Assembly: GCA_018398805.1 (NCBI GenBank)
Contig: JAGFBZ010000849.1
Span: forward strand, 1-64,000
Direction of reading: 5' to 3'
Length of the DNA stretch: 64,000 nt
Source: Hirundichthys speculiger
Lineage: Eukaryota > Chordata > Actinopteri > Beloniformes > Exocoetidae
The position numbers and the translations under genes are program-made. Shown here piece by piece: positions 24,701 to 37,236 of the stretch (its first letter is position 1; each line of letters begins with the position of its first letter). The notes beneath the pieces are model-generated. The model was not told the origin of the DNA. It ran no database searches and saw only the letters and a program-made list of their open reading frames with translations.

Positions 24701-27700
24701 TCACTCCATGTTGTCAATGTTGACGTCTGCCCTGTAAATAGAAAGGAAACTAACATCACACCAATAAATGTAATTCATTTTATCGCATTCTCTATGCAGT
24801 CCATCAACACAGTAAATCAGTGGTTCTCAAACTTTTAATACTGCGTACCACCTGAGAAACTGTTCAGCTCTCTGAGTACCACCATGATGACCAATTTTAA
24901 AATATAGCCATATATGCCTTCTCAATTAGCTTTAAACACACAGAGATGTTTATTCCTTATTGTGGTTATTCATTGTTGCCTGAATTGTTACTTTACTGAA
25001 TCAGACATTTACAACTCTGTCCAACAATTCTCACATTTCATACTCTCATACAGAGCTAAAGAAACACACTCAAAAGTTGTTACATCTGCACTGCAACTAA
25101 ATATGCAACACATATTTTTTATGAGATAATTTTAATTATCTCAAGCTACACATTTCGTTTGAAATGTATTTATAATGCATTGTATGTTTCCGATTTTTTT
25201 AAAAAGTAAAAATGTGGAAAGTAATGACGTTTCCCGCGTACCACCAGAGAGCGCTCGCGTACAACCAGTGGTACTCGTACCACAGTTTGCGCACCACTGC
25301 AGTAAATAATGTGCATTTGTGAATTTTTCATGACACAGTACTTCTTTTTTACATGTGTGTAACTTTATCTAATGCATGCAGAGACGGTTATTGCACTACT
25401 TGCCAAATCAATGTTCATGCTGCTTTAGCTTCAGGAAAAATCTTATATTTGCTTGTCTTGGGGTGGTGGCAGGTGGTTCAATAGTTCACAGAAATGCAAT
25501 ATTGTTAATGGGTGGGGCAGTGCACTGATTCGAGTGCCACCACACGTTGAATACTTTTGAAACTGTAATCATACTATTACTTTTTTTAAATAGAAAAAGC
25601 TGACTTTGTTGTTAATGGTGGTGACACTTGAAGAAGTGAACACATTAAAAAAAAATACTGAATCTGAGTTGGCCTCACCTGCACTAAAGGGGCTTTTAAT
25701 CCAAATTGCTGTGGTTCATAAAACATAATTACAAATGAGAAAAATAAGAGCAGCATGTCACCATCATCACAAGCATAGGTAAGCACGTCTCTTTTTTTGG
25801 AAACGTCTTTTTTTATACTTACACTTCTGCTCAACATGTAGTATGCAGTAAATAGACAAAAAGAAAAAAAAATAATAGTGATCAGATCATTTGCAGAAAA
25901 TGAAATAGTATATCTGTCTAATGGAAACATCACAGTAAATATTTTAATGGGAATTGTGTGAAAAACATTCCACTCACCTGCAGGTTTTGGGGACATCAGA
26001 GTCAAAGGAATCTCCACGGTAACATCACTAAAAACATTAACCTTTGTTATTAAAGATACGTTGAATTGAGATTTATATGTTTTGCACAGAAAGAATACAT
26101 GAACAGAAGTACAAAAGAAATATTTTACCTTCCTGTTAGGCCACCCAACATCCTTTTTTTGAGAGAAAAAAATAAAAACGGATAAGCAATATGGCAAGGA
26201 ATTCTGCAAAATATTAATGTGATGAATTAACATTGGCTGTTTGTTGAAATCTTACCCTCCGCCAGACACCGATATTGTGACCTTTACTTTATAGGACACA
26301 ATGATTCCTTGCATCTCTCTATCCCCTTGAGCCCTTTGAGGAGACAGGAATAGTTTACACCTTAGAGCTTTAGGATTTGGTTTAAGGCACTGTAAGTGGA
26401 TGGTATAATGCATAAAGTAGCTGCATCAGCTAAATAAAGAGGATGAAAACCTATCCTGGCCTAGACGTAAGCTCTTTGGTTTAGAGAGAAAGTAAATTGT
26501 CTTACAGTGTTGTGGATGCCAAGTTGGTGTCCTCATCTTTTAGCCGTCCATCTACTGAAATTCCTCGCTTCTCTTTGTTACTGGACAGCAGGGGTGTTAT
26601 TTGGAATGACTTGTCAAGTGTTGCGTTGGCACCAACAGTCTCTCTGTAGTTGCAAAGAAATAAATAAGTCACAATGCATCTTTTACCTAACAGGCACTAC
26701 TAATGTTAATCTACATTAACTTTACGGATACTCTAAATGTGAATTTAAATATATAATACCTATGCATATCCTTATATTAATAGTTGCATAGAATTTGTAA
26801 AAATATAATACCGGGAATGTGTTTTCACAAAGTTGGAATTTCAAATATTTGATTTTGCAGGTAATTCAAATTGTGAAACAGTTCAGTTATAAATTACTCT
26901 ACTCTGATGGATGTGCATCTCTTGATACAAAAAACAGCCTTACGCAAACTCCTGGTTGCAGACCTCCTTGGTGTAAGTGTCAGATGAGTAGAGGACAACA
27001 TTTGTTAGCTGATCAACTACCAAAAAAAAAAAAAGCAAAAAAGTTTTGTTTCACATTTTTCCATCTCTAAGTAACTATACTCATGAAAATTATATATTCA
27101 GTCAGTCTTGAATTGTTGTTTTGTTTCTCACCAGATATTTTGATTTTCTTCACAGTCTTTGTGGTTTCATTATTTACTTTTACTTTGACAGTGATTGGGT
27201 CTCCGTGGTAGTAAATCTAAAAAAAGAAAAGAAAGCTATAGTTTGGTAATTCAGCAATAGCAGTTAAATGTTTAGAATGCCAACAGTATATCATGAGGAA
27301 TAAGGTGTACCTCATTTTCAAGGGAAGCCTCCACATGAACCGGTTTGTCACTCATCATAAACTGCTTAGATAATTCAACCTTCGGTCCAGCCTTGTTGTT
27401 AGCTGGTGCAAACTGTATTTTACGAATCATCAAGCGGCAAGTATCCCTAAGACCAGAATAAAAAAGGCACGCATGAAGAGTCAATCTCTTACAGTTTAAG
27501 CATGGTATATTGCATTTGCAGATTTGAGTGGACATACTTTTTTTCAATTACTTCATCTATATTGTTAGCTTCATTGGCAATATATGCTTTAACCTCAAAG
27601 TCGACGCCGCAAGCCTACAAGAGAATATAATCAACATAAACATGTCTGATACATTTGCATAATAGTAAAGAAAAATAAGAAAAAAGACCAAAAATAAAAG

Positions 27701-29690
27701 AAGAAAATAAGTAATAAAATAAGCTGCAGGTGTACCTTGCCAGAATCATTTGGGCCAGGCTGTAAGGAGACTGAGCACGGGAGATTTGTTGGCATCTGAG
27801 ACAGGAAGAGACATAGGCAGGTGAAATTATGATCTGTGATTGATCAAAATGACACTATGCTGAAAAGCAGAACTGATTTGATCTCATATGCAATCACAGT
27901 ATGCTACCTGGAAGGAGAAGGGGCATCCCTGTTCTCCAACTTTCTTCATGAGTGACTCCTGAAGTGGTGAGGTAGTTGTGGTTGCACCTGTAGCTGGATA
28001 CACCTGAACTCGTTGTATCCATATGTCTCTCCTGAAGGAGACTCCGATTACATCCAGGTCTTCAGTCCCATAGCGGAAGGCACAGGCAAGGTAGACATAT
28101 ACTGCAATGAAAGATGACATACTTTCATCTCAGTTTGTATTGGTCAGATTTGTGGCTTATGGTTGTTATAAATTACAAAGATAGAAGTACCTTTTCTGCC
28201 ATTAAGACCAGCGGGGTCCACTTTAACTACCCCATCTATAAACAGAAAAATCAGTCAACTGATTTTACATTTCACTGTATGTGCCTACAGCTTAACAGGA
28301 TGGAATAGGGTAGGATGCAAATGTATCACACACCAACGATCTCCACAGAATCCACATTGTCCACAAAGTCTCTCTTTGCCAAGTACAGGGCAATCTGAGA
28401 GAAAAAGGAAAGAGCAGTTACTCCACCAAAGTTGCAAAACTTTGGAAGCTATTTCTAGGATTTGGAAAAGCAACATACAAATCACACTCCTCCCTGTTCC
28501 CGCGGGGTACCCAGTAATGACTATATTATAGAGGCCACTTACAGTTCCGTTCCCGCTGGTTTTCTTGAATACTCTGAAAACAGAGAAACGAGGGAAAGCC
28601 TTTGATTTAGACTCTTAGTACGATCTTTGAACACCATAAGGCTTACTAACCACACGTAACAAATTGACTCAAAATGTGTCCATTTGTGCCTCAGCATTAG
28701 GTCATTGTGTTTTTCCTCATTTTCCAAAGTTTTCCTATGCTTTCTGTAAAGTAATGGGATTGTCCTTTAATCACAGGTTGACCACCTCCACCTTACTCCT
28801 CTCCTGTGAGCCCAGATTAGTACTTGCTTGCACAAGTGCCTCCTCTGAACATAAGATCTGCATGTAATTCGGTAAGTCCATACTCTGTTACAGTATGACA
28901 GTTTAAAAATAAGTTTGCTCAATTGTTGTCAATTCTTTGTAAACAACCTTTCTCAATATGGCAAAAAGTAGTTATGCATATATACTTTTTTTGAAATGTT
29001 GTATGCTACCTGATTTTCAACTGTCATTAAATATGTCAAGTGTATCAATATGCAAACACGTCGTGAGTGTTACGCAGTGAGGGAAATACCTTTGTTCGAT
29101 GCATGTGCTGTAAACAAATACGTAATCCCTGGCGAAGTTTGCCTCTTTCAGGTGTTTGTCAAGTAATCCTACTTAATCCTTTCCTTTGTCTTCTAAATCT
29201 TTCTTGGAAGATTAAATCTACACAATCCACCTTAAGGGTTTTTTGTATAATTTAGATAAATACCTCTGAAAAAACGATTCAAAGTATAAAATAATGAATG
29301 TTGAATGAGAGATGGATTTGTCTGACATTTAAGCTGCTGTGGTTGTTTCCTGTGAGGGAATTATCACTGAAATCCTTTCATTAGCCTCTCTTGTTTGGAT
29401 TAAAAGAAACATTTGAAACACTGTCTTAAAAAGTAGCCAAAGCAAAGTATTCACAATATTATCTTCAAATAATCATTCCTAGATCATCATCAGTTTAGAA
29501 GAGCTGTTCATTTTGAGACGCCGTGAAATATTTCTGTTACAGTGGTGTTAAACAGGTTTAATGTATTCTCCTTTTGTGATATTGCCTCATACAGTTTGAA
29601 TGAATGATGTCAGACATCTATAATCTAAACTGGTTGTTAAATCAGGACTTTTAGTTGATATGATAAAACCATTCATACTCACTTTGACAT
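24701..29690 (-). CDS. arr3: cone-type arrestin (arrestin-3-like)
   Basis: Coding exons: 29683-29690 (MSK), 28543-28573, 28334-28394, 28191-28235, 27908-28101, 27736-27795, 27538-27614, 27311-27446, 27132-27216, 26944-27016, 26506-26643, 26256-26333, 26129-26152, 25978-26027, and a terminal exon 24701-24731. Phases agree through 25978. The protein starts [20 protein letters not shown] and runs about 353 residues to LTLMSPKPA, then a short tail. It should bind light-activated phosphorylated cone opsin and stop signalling in photoreceptors. The finger loop reads [17 protein letters not shown]; the C-domain shows [27 protein letters not shown] and [14 protein letters not shown]. The tail is unresolved: the terminal exon encodes ADVNIDNME and fits only if an exon of length 3n+1, such as a 10-base micro-exon, lies between 25978 and 24731. 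I did not find it. Cone versus beta-arrestin identity is inferred from overall similarity, size and the TATA promoter. Confidence 0.85.
24818..25299. mobile_element. hAT-type MITE with exact 8-bp duplication
   Basis: Begins CAGTGGTTCTCAAACTTTTA, and its right end, reverse-complemented, begins CAGTGGTGCGCAAACTGTGG. It is flanked on both sides by CAGTAAAT (24810-24817 and 25300-25307), an exact 8-base target duplication as hAT elements make. It is 482 bp and non-coding, in the last arrestin intron. The CAGTGGTTCTCAAA terminus is typical of Charlie-like hAT families. Confidence 0.93.
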
Positions 29691-29714
29691 GATGACAATT
29701 GTTTCAGGTCCAGT
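29683..29714 (-). other. arr3: arrestin exon 2, mostly 5' UTR
   Basis: Acceptor TTTTTTTGCAG, then 24 bases of leader and ATGTCAAA, then donor GTGAGT. The coding part is only eight bases, so the start codon sits alone in a nearly non-coding exon. Confidence 0.8.
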
Positions 29715-30132
29715 CTGCAAAAAAGAAAAAGAGAAAAAAAAAGTGAAAATGGCTAAGTAATTAAAATGCTGATGTTAACAAACCCTTTGTGTATTGACAG
29801 CACTTATCATTTGGGTCCTTTTTTTTAAGCTTTCATAGTTTACTGTGTTATTGCAATCGTAAACACAATCATGTTTAACGACACCTGTGGTATGATGTTC
29901 TGATCTTTACAATTATACATTTTTGCTACATAAACAATTTAAGAATGCAGTCTTCCACTTTAGCATAATCTTTAGTATGTCCCACTCATTCACAAAAGTA
30001 GTTAAATAGACGTCCCGGTTGCATGGCAGCAAATTAAACTAAATGCTGATTTGGTATTATGCAATAAGCTTGTGTTTCATTGAGCTACATGACTATTATG
30101 CTAGTTGTGAGAAAGAGAAACAGCACACTTAC

Positions 30133-30195
30133 CGTGCCCTGTCAGCGAGTCTTCTCCGCTCTCTTCTTTAATCTGTCGCCGTTGATGGAGAGTGA
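30133..30195 (-). other. arr3: arrestin non-coding exon 1 (3' end defined)
   Basis: A strong donor (GGCACG then GTAAGTG) on the minus strand ends at 30133. The start of transcription is placed about 25-30 bases below the TATA box, near 30195. No ATG-led reading frame continues into exon 2. Confidence 0.55.
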
Positions 30196-30220
30196 GTGCC
30201 AGTCACTGCCTCCTGTTTTG

Positions 30221-30228
30221 CTTTTATA
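30221..30228 (-). promoter_or_regulatory. arr3: TATA box of the arrestin gene
   Basis: TATAAAAG on the minus strand, about 90 bases upstream of the exon-1 donor. Its position fits a focused promoter, as expected of a highly expressed photoreceptor gene. A C-run lies just upstream (plus 30235-30243), and a TAATCA motif, a possible OTX/CRX-like core, lies at about 30308-30313. Confidence 0.65.
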
Positions 30229-30299
30229 CTGTGACCCCCCCCCGCCCTAACCTTGGAGCTCTTCCTTCAACTTACTCAGTCTGAAGGACGGCTGTTTTG

Positions 30300-33200
30300 G
30301 AGAAAATCTGATTAAATCATTATAACGGCCCTCTTTTGGACCAGAGCATGGTTAAAAATAATGTGTTCAAAAGAATAACCTCATAGCTATCGGCAGGCTC
30401 AGTTTTAGAACTGAAGCACATTGCCGTGATAGAAACAGGCCAGAACTCGGAGTTAAACTGAGCTGGGCTATTTTGTATTTCTTTTGGATTAGTCCCAGAG
30501 TTTCCTAAGTACACAGGTAGATGATAATGTAGTTACAGTGTCATCACACCGGCTGTGCACTGGCTGTCATCCGTCATGGTTTAATTTGTACCATCTTTTT
30601 AAAATGGTGTAAAGCTTTGCTGTCAAATTTGACTGCATCTTGACAATTGTCAGTTTATTGTGTTGACAAAGTCTGTCCACAGACCACCAGAAAAACCAGA
30701 CATGAAGGATATAATTATGAATGACATGAACCCAGGAGTGTATTTGTAATCTGGTTTGAGTTTAGATGCCACGTTTGAAAATAAGAAAATATATTCAGAG
30801 GCAGATCTTTCTGCAAAAGCTTGTACACCTGTTTTAGAATGTTCAGAATCTGTGACGGTAACTTCCAGGATAAAACACAGATTCAAATAGTTCAGTTATT
30901 TCATATATAAAAAGATATTTATATATCCTTCGTGCTTGAAAGAATCAAATAGTTTTAATACACTATTAGACAAGGTTAAAAGATTGTCTTGTGAATCTAC
31001 TTTAGAGACTTCCTTGCTTATAGCTTAGACTAGAGTAGAGCGGTATTAGTTGGATTTTAGTGTTTGTGGTAGCCAGGATGACAGATGGGTTCTCTACCAA
31101 GCCAGTTTACAGAAGAGACCTGCTGTCTTACTGCTGTGCAAGTAACAGAGCTTTACAGCTAACATCAGTGTTAAAACTGAATCTCCTTGCCAATACATTC
31201 TATTTATTCGTGTCAGTTTGTGCACATTTGATTCTTTTACTTGATTAGGATAGTGGAGAGAAACAGCATGAGAAATTAAGAAGAAAGGAAGAGTGGCATA
31301 CAGCAAAACTACAAACCAGCAAAGAACCAGTTTAACAACATTTACCCAAACAACCCACCGAGTCACCTGCATAAATTGGCCCTATCATGATAATTCATTC
31401 ATTTTTTTTTTTTTTTTTTGATAACTCCACAAGTAAAACTATACTTATTCTGTGAAACCAAAAAGTACTCCTTTTCCAAATTTGACTTGCCATATTTACT
31501 GGGGGAGGGATGGTGGTGGCCTGAGGTTCCTCCCATTTCCTTAGTCAAGAGTAATTGATTGAGAGACATAGATGACTGGTTTTCTGGCTGGATTGTCACA
31601 CCTTTGCAGTTAAGGATAATGAATCAGCTTGGTGTACATTTATGGCATCCTCACTTTAAGTGTCAAATGGGGGCAAGGTTCAAGATCTCTTTAAAGCTGC
31701 CTGGACAAGACAGCAATAGTGTGAATTAGTACACTGGATCATCAGTCAGGAGTGTAATCTCTGCAGGTTAAAGTTCTTCAGATCAATCTACATTAGTGCT
31801 CTGGGTAAAACCTACAATTCACTCACGCCATTTTTGCACTCTTGTTCAAAATTAATTTTAGTATAAATGACAAAGAGCATACAGGATGTCTTAATTTCCA
31901 AAAGGCATAAAGTTAAGTTTAAATGTGTCATGTCTGAAAACTATTTGGAACCTGTGCATGTGTAGTTTTGCTGTAATTTGGGTCAGGGATGCCAAAGTTA
32001 CCCGGAGGACCCGGAGCCTTGAAGACTTGTGCAGATAAAGAAATGTATGTTACATAGGCCTTCTGTACAAGCTCTAATTAAAATCATGAATTTGCATTTA
32101 AAGATGAAAAATTATTTTAAATTTCTTTGGCATTTTTTTTTATTCACTTTTTTTTTTCACAATTTGAAGATTTAAAAAAAGCAAAGGAAAGGCCTCAAAG
32201 GAAATATGTTTGCCACACCGTATGTTCACCAAGAGCACCGCCTTGTAGAATCTTGTGTTTTTCATAACACTGAAGCCATTTTGCAGGTGTTGTCTTTTTG
32301 CACGCTTTACTTTTAAAAGCAACTTATTCTGTAAGATTCCTTGCCCAACCTGGTCTTTTCAGGTCTATTTACAGAATTTTGTTATGACATGATTTTCTTG
32401 TCACACTATTATAAACTCATCAGTTTATTTTGCGAGACTCTCTTGTACCTTTCATGGATTTTGAGGTGGGACAATATCTATTCATTCTCATTCAAGTGGA
32501 GACTGGTGGGATCACAATCCAAACACATGACTGATGCACCCCCATACTTACGTGATGAAGAGATGTGCTTTTCATAAAACTGCACTCCTCTTGGCTTGTG
32601 AAAATGTTTATTAGCTAACTTCAGGTGCTGAATTTGGTTGTATGCTCCTACTTGACTCAAAATATCTGTTTATGACAGCACAGAAGTAATCGTTGCAGTC
32701 CCAGCCCAAGCTGAGAAAAGGGTTTTGGGTAGTTAAACAATGTAGACATGCTGTTGCATAGCCCTCCAAAAAAGGTAACAGCGCATAGATCTCAGAGATG
32801 ATGCTATGCATAGGCTGGATGTTGCTGATGTTGAATGAATGAAAGAATGAAGCAATCACAACGAGCTTTAATTATAATTTGACGTGAGTTCAGTCTCTAA
32901 GCATTGTGTACAGATTTGTAATATTACAGAAATGCAAACAGTACCCAGTCCACAGGATTATAGATATACAATAGCTATTACAATGTGTGTTTTATTACAT
33001 TTTCTATACATCTTTTACAAATAAGGAAAAGAAAATCACCTGATAAAAACAGGTTATGATAGGACAATGCATTGTTGTGATCTCATTATGATAAACTATG
33101 TCTCATGAGTTTTATTTGACCAGTTCTGGTTGTGCGGGGCAACACACAATCACATAAGCCCCTTACAGTTAAGCTGGTGCCATTTTAGGCAAGTGCTTTA

Positions 33201-34060
33201 TCTAGCCAGTATTGTCTCTTGAAGGGACTCCTGACTTGTCCCATTGCATTAGAGCACTATGGTATTACGACTTCTTAACAACACAGTCTTCAGTGTGTTG
33301 CTAAATTGAGGTTGTGATGCAGCGTTTGTTGTTGGCAGAAACTCTTTTACAACAAATGCTAAACCAATTAGTGGAGCCTTTAACTGATTGTGAACAGTGC
33401 AGACTGCTTTCAGGGTAACTTTTTTGTATTTCGTCATAGTCAATATTGCTGATTTTTACTATTAACTCATTTGAAAGATACACATATGAACGCACTGTAA
33501 GACTGGAATATGCAGGATACCTAACGTGATTTGCATTCTGCATCTCTCATAGGTTCAGTATATGGTCTTGTTCCTTTTCAAGACAAAATTTGATCAACTC
33601 TGAAATGCAGTGAACCTTGAGACCTCCTTGACTGAAAACGAGCACCATGATTCAAGCACATTGTTGAATCACGGTGTTGTGTAGAGGGTGTGAGATGTTG
33701 TCTTTGGAACGTATGCAACATTCTTTACAGCACAATCAGCTCCAAGGACTTCAGGACAGTCTTCCATTTTCTTTCCATTTCCAGGTTTTTCCATTTCGTT
33801 ATAGAAGACATATTATGCTATTTTAAGAAGTAAACACAATTTCCTGAGATCTTAACTAAATGTCTGTGCCATGTTTTGGTCAAAATACCACAGGGATATA
33901 TTAAAAAACCATCCTTTTTATTTATTTATTTTTTTAAAGATTTTTTTAAACAACAGACTACATACACGTATGTTGATGGTTAGTGTCATAATTTCTCAGA
34001 ACTTTTTAAATGTCTCCATATATATTTTATTAAGCCCTGATTCTGTCAGAGAGGACTCTT
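30300..34060. other. intergenic spacer, no gene seen
   Basis: This lies between the divergent arrestin (minus) and inppl1 (plus). It is AT-rich. Poly-T at about 31402-31419 and 32133-32159 is visible. No exon, RNA gene or clear transposon was recognised; distant regulatory elements cannot be excluded. Confidence 0.4.
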
Positions 34061-34061
34061 C

Positions 34062-34960
34062 GACTTGAGTCTACAGCTAGGGTGGGTGCCAGCTCTGTGG
34101 AAAACATCCTGTGTAGTACCGGCACCAAAAAGAAAATGTCCGGCTGAACTAAGTGAATACAGACCAGTGGCTCTTACTTCACACATCATGAAGACCCTGG
34201 AGTGGCTGATTCTACGCCTGCTGAAACTTAAGGTCAAAGACAAGCTGGATCCCCTGCAATTTGCATGCAGACAACACATTGGAGTGAATGATGCAGTCCT
34301 CTACATGCTCCAACGTGCTCTCTCTCATCTGGAGGAACCTGGCGCTTATGTGAGAATTATGCTCTTTGATTTTTCAAGCACATTCAACACCATTCAGCCC
34401 AACATACTCAAAGAGAAGCTCACAAAGATGGGAGTGGACCCTTCCTTTGTTTCCTGGATCACAGATTACCTGACAGAAAGGCCACAGTTTGTCAGATTGG
34501 AGAACTGTCTTTCTGGGACATTAATGAGCAGCATGGGGGCTCCACTAGGGACTGTGCTGGCTCCATTTCTGTTCACATAGTACACAGCGAACTTTAAATA
34601 CAACTCTGAGTCATGCCACATCCAGAAATACTTGGATGACGCTGCCGCTGCGGTGTGTACCAGGAATGATCAGGAATCTGAATACAGGGATCTGATAAAA
34701 GCCTTCAGTGCTTCAACTGCTTCATCCTAAACAACTCATAGAGAAAGGAAATGATATTGGATTTCCAACGGTCCAAGCCCCCACTTCAGCCAGTGAACTA
34801 TAGCGAGGTGGACATCATGTCACAGCTCTGTTTAAAGCAGCTGGTTTCAGGTGTGGAGTCAGACTCAGTTTTGTTCTATCCACTTCCAAGGTGCTGCAAA
34901 TGCAACGTGATGAGAAGCCGGCTGGAGATAAAGATGTTAAGGATAATTCCATTCTGAGGT
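34062..34960 (+). mobile_element. non-LTR retrotransposon reverse transcriptase fragment
   Basis: An open stretch of about 170 residues reads VPALWKTSCVVPAPKRK, then YRPVALTSHIMKTLEWLILR, then DPLQFACRQHIGVNDAV, VRIMLFDFSSTFNTIQP, and MGAPLGTVLAPFLFT before a stop at 34578. These are the finger and palm motifs of a CR1/L2/Rex1-like reverse transcriptase; the FDFSSTFN block holds the first catalytic Asp. Past the stop, KYLDDAA near 34628 is the YxDD box (usually FSDD in this family), then KEMILDFQRSKPP. Both ends are missing, and the RT is broken by a stop and frame changes, so it is inactive. Confidence 0.88.
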
Positions 34961-37236
34961 CTGTGGGTCTGAGTCTGTGATGTCACAGTTTCCTGCAAAT
35001 GTGAATAGCTCATTGAACAGCAGCTTGTTGGACCTATTAGGTGACCAAAAAGAAATGTTTATTTTCAAATGTCTCCTTTTTGTCACTGGAACCACTGGGA
35101 CCACCAGAACTGCAGAATACACTTTTCACCACTGACCTGTTGATGATATGCAGCATCTATACTGCATAGATGGTGGGTACATCTAATAAACTGAGTGGTT
35201 CCTTCAAATACAACTAGCACATTAAAGTTTTTACCCGTCAAAAGTAACTGCAACAATTAGAAATTATGCACACATTCCTTTCAGGATGCATTGTATCAGT
35301 TTGGTAATCTCTAAAATTTTCATATAGCCTCTAGAAAAAAAAAAGTCAATTCTTAAATCCCAACAAATCTAATACCATTCCCATCAGCTTCAGCTGGGCC
35401 TTTTGCCACTCATTACTTATTGGAGTGAAACCAAGCTAATTCATTAAATTAAGATTGTCACCACAGATATTTCTGCTAAACATGTATATGGCTTCATTGG
35501 AATTCAATGTACATATCTCAGTTATGTGGTATAAAGCACATAGCAAAGGAGAAGTGATTACAGACTGTAGGTTAAGAAGATGCATCATCAGTTTGGGATG
35601 GAATCGGATTTGTTTTATGGGGTCTTTGGTTTGTGGTGGGCACATTTCTGCTGAGTAGTCAGAGGCAGAGCACTAAATGTGGGACCAAGCAGCTTCCCAC
35701 AGAGTTTTACGCTTCAGCTAATGGAGTGGGAGGGATGTAGGAGGGGTGAATAATGGCAATATACAAGGAAGCCAAAAATAAGAAAGTTAGGCTTGATCAT
35801 TACCATATGGAGACTATGTTTTGCTGAGAAGGGAGGAGTTAAATTTGAAAAGAAAGTGAGGTGAGATTGACAAGAGAGAGGCTGTGATTTAAGAAAGGAC
35901 AAAAGTAAATGGGCCTAACCAGAGGATGTATTGTCTAAAGAAAAAGAAAAGAGGGTTTGCCAAAGGGTTCACCTTTGAATGGAAAGCAGTATTTTTTTGT
36001 GCTTGTAACTTGAGAAAAGAGCTAGGAAAGGGGGAGAGGCAGGGGAGGAGAAGGAGAAAAAGGAAGTAGTCTGCTGTTTCACACACTGGTGGAGCAGTTG
36101 AGCCCCTCACAAGAATTCTTCTGGCTATGTCCGCCATCTGGAATGTCGAGTCACTTCCTCTGTCTGTGCTCTAACGGATTTTCCTCTGCCTCTGTGCTCC
36201 CTCCTTCTGCCCTGACAGCACTCCAAAGAACCGCTGGAGACCATAACTGCGCAAAATGGGACTCTTCTGACAAGAAACTCATGGCAGCTCACAAGCATCC
36301 AGCATGAAAATAAGACCTCTGGAGTAGTTTACATCCTTTCGCACATACTCTAAATGGAATCTGGGCTTGGAAGAGGCAAAGACAACTGTAGTCATCAGCT
36401 GAACTTATTGGAGGGCGTTCCTTTTCCCTTATATGGCAAGAGAGCTGGGAAATCATTTGAATTAGTCTGGTTTCTGTTGCATGCCTGTCTGGTTTTAGTG
36501 CTGACTGAGTTCCATCTGGTATGTTTCTGCCTCTGCTGTGTGCGTGTGTGAGCGTGTGGGTGCCCTGTGTGCAGCTCGATTTGTTTGTTTTGCCATTCTT
36601 GGTTTTTCTTTTCCTGTTGTTTGCATGTAGGGCTTTTGTTTTGGGACAAGAGGAGGGCTTGTGTTTGTGGTAAAGCTAGAGGTAGCGTCACTGCCTCGGG
36701 GTGGCTGCTACATTCAAGACTGCTGTTTTTTCCTTTACCTCCTTCTCTTTTTTCCCCCCTCACACTGCTGTGATGGTCTGTGTTTGTTGGATCAACACAC
36801 CCACCTGGGTGTAGGAACTCACAAACTAAGAAACTGAGTTTCTCCAGACAAGGATACTATCTGAATGGTGGACTGGAGCTTCTGCTGAGGACTGGAGGGA
36901 GTGTTGGAGCGGAATGACCAAAGAATCAGCTGGATGTTGCTTCTTCATTCCTTCGCTGTAACAGAATGGGTGACTCAGAAACAGCAAGAAGGGACCCAGG
37001 AAGTGCTAGCTGATAGGGTTTGATGCATTAGTCATGACGTAAAGGATCATGGGGAAGTTTTAAACGCTCAAATAGCACTCTACATGTTCTGACACTGGTG
37101 ACTTGAGTGACAGACCTCCAGCGCATTTCCCCTCTGTGAAAGTCCGACATGGTAAACTTGGATCAGGAATGAGCGTTATGTAAAGATCATCACCTCATGT
37201 GGATTATTCTTGTGCAATTTCTCAATATCAATTGCC
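34961..37236. other. inppl1 upstream region and presumed 5' UTR
   Basis: No protein exon was recognised. The right part, from about 36000, becomes T- and G-rich with many 'ttctg' runs and likely includes the inppl1 promoter and leader. The start site cannot be placed from sequence alone. Confidence 0.4.

Noticed and set aside
25586..26233. 215-residue open frame on the minus strand in the arrestin gene
   Set aside because: It reads through two verified arrestin exons (25978-26027 and 26129-26152) and introns by chance; only the exon parts match the family.
36395..36773. Open frames of 68-122 residues on both strands upstream of inppl1
   Set aside because: Compositional bias (T/C-rich leader) keeps frames open; no similarity or splice context.
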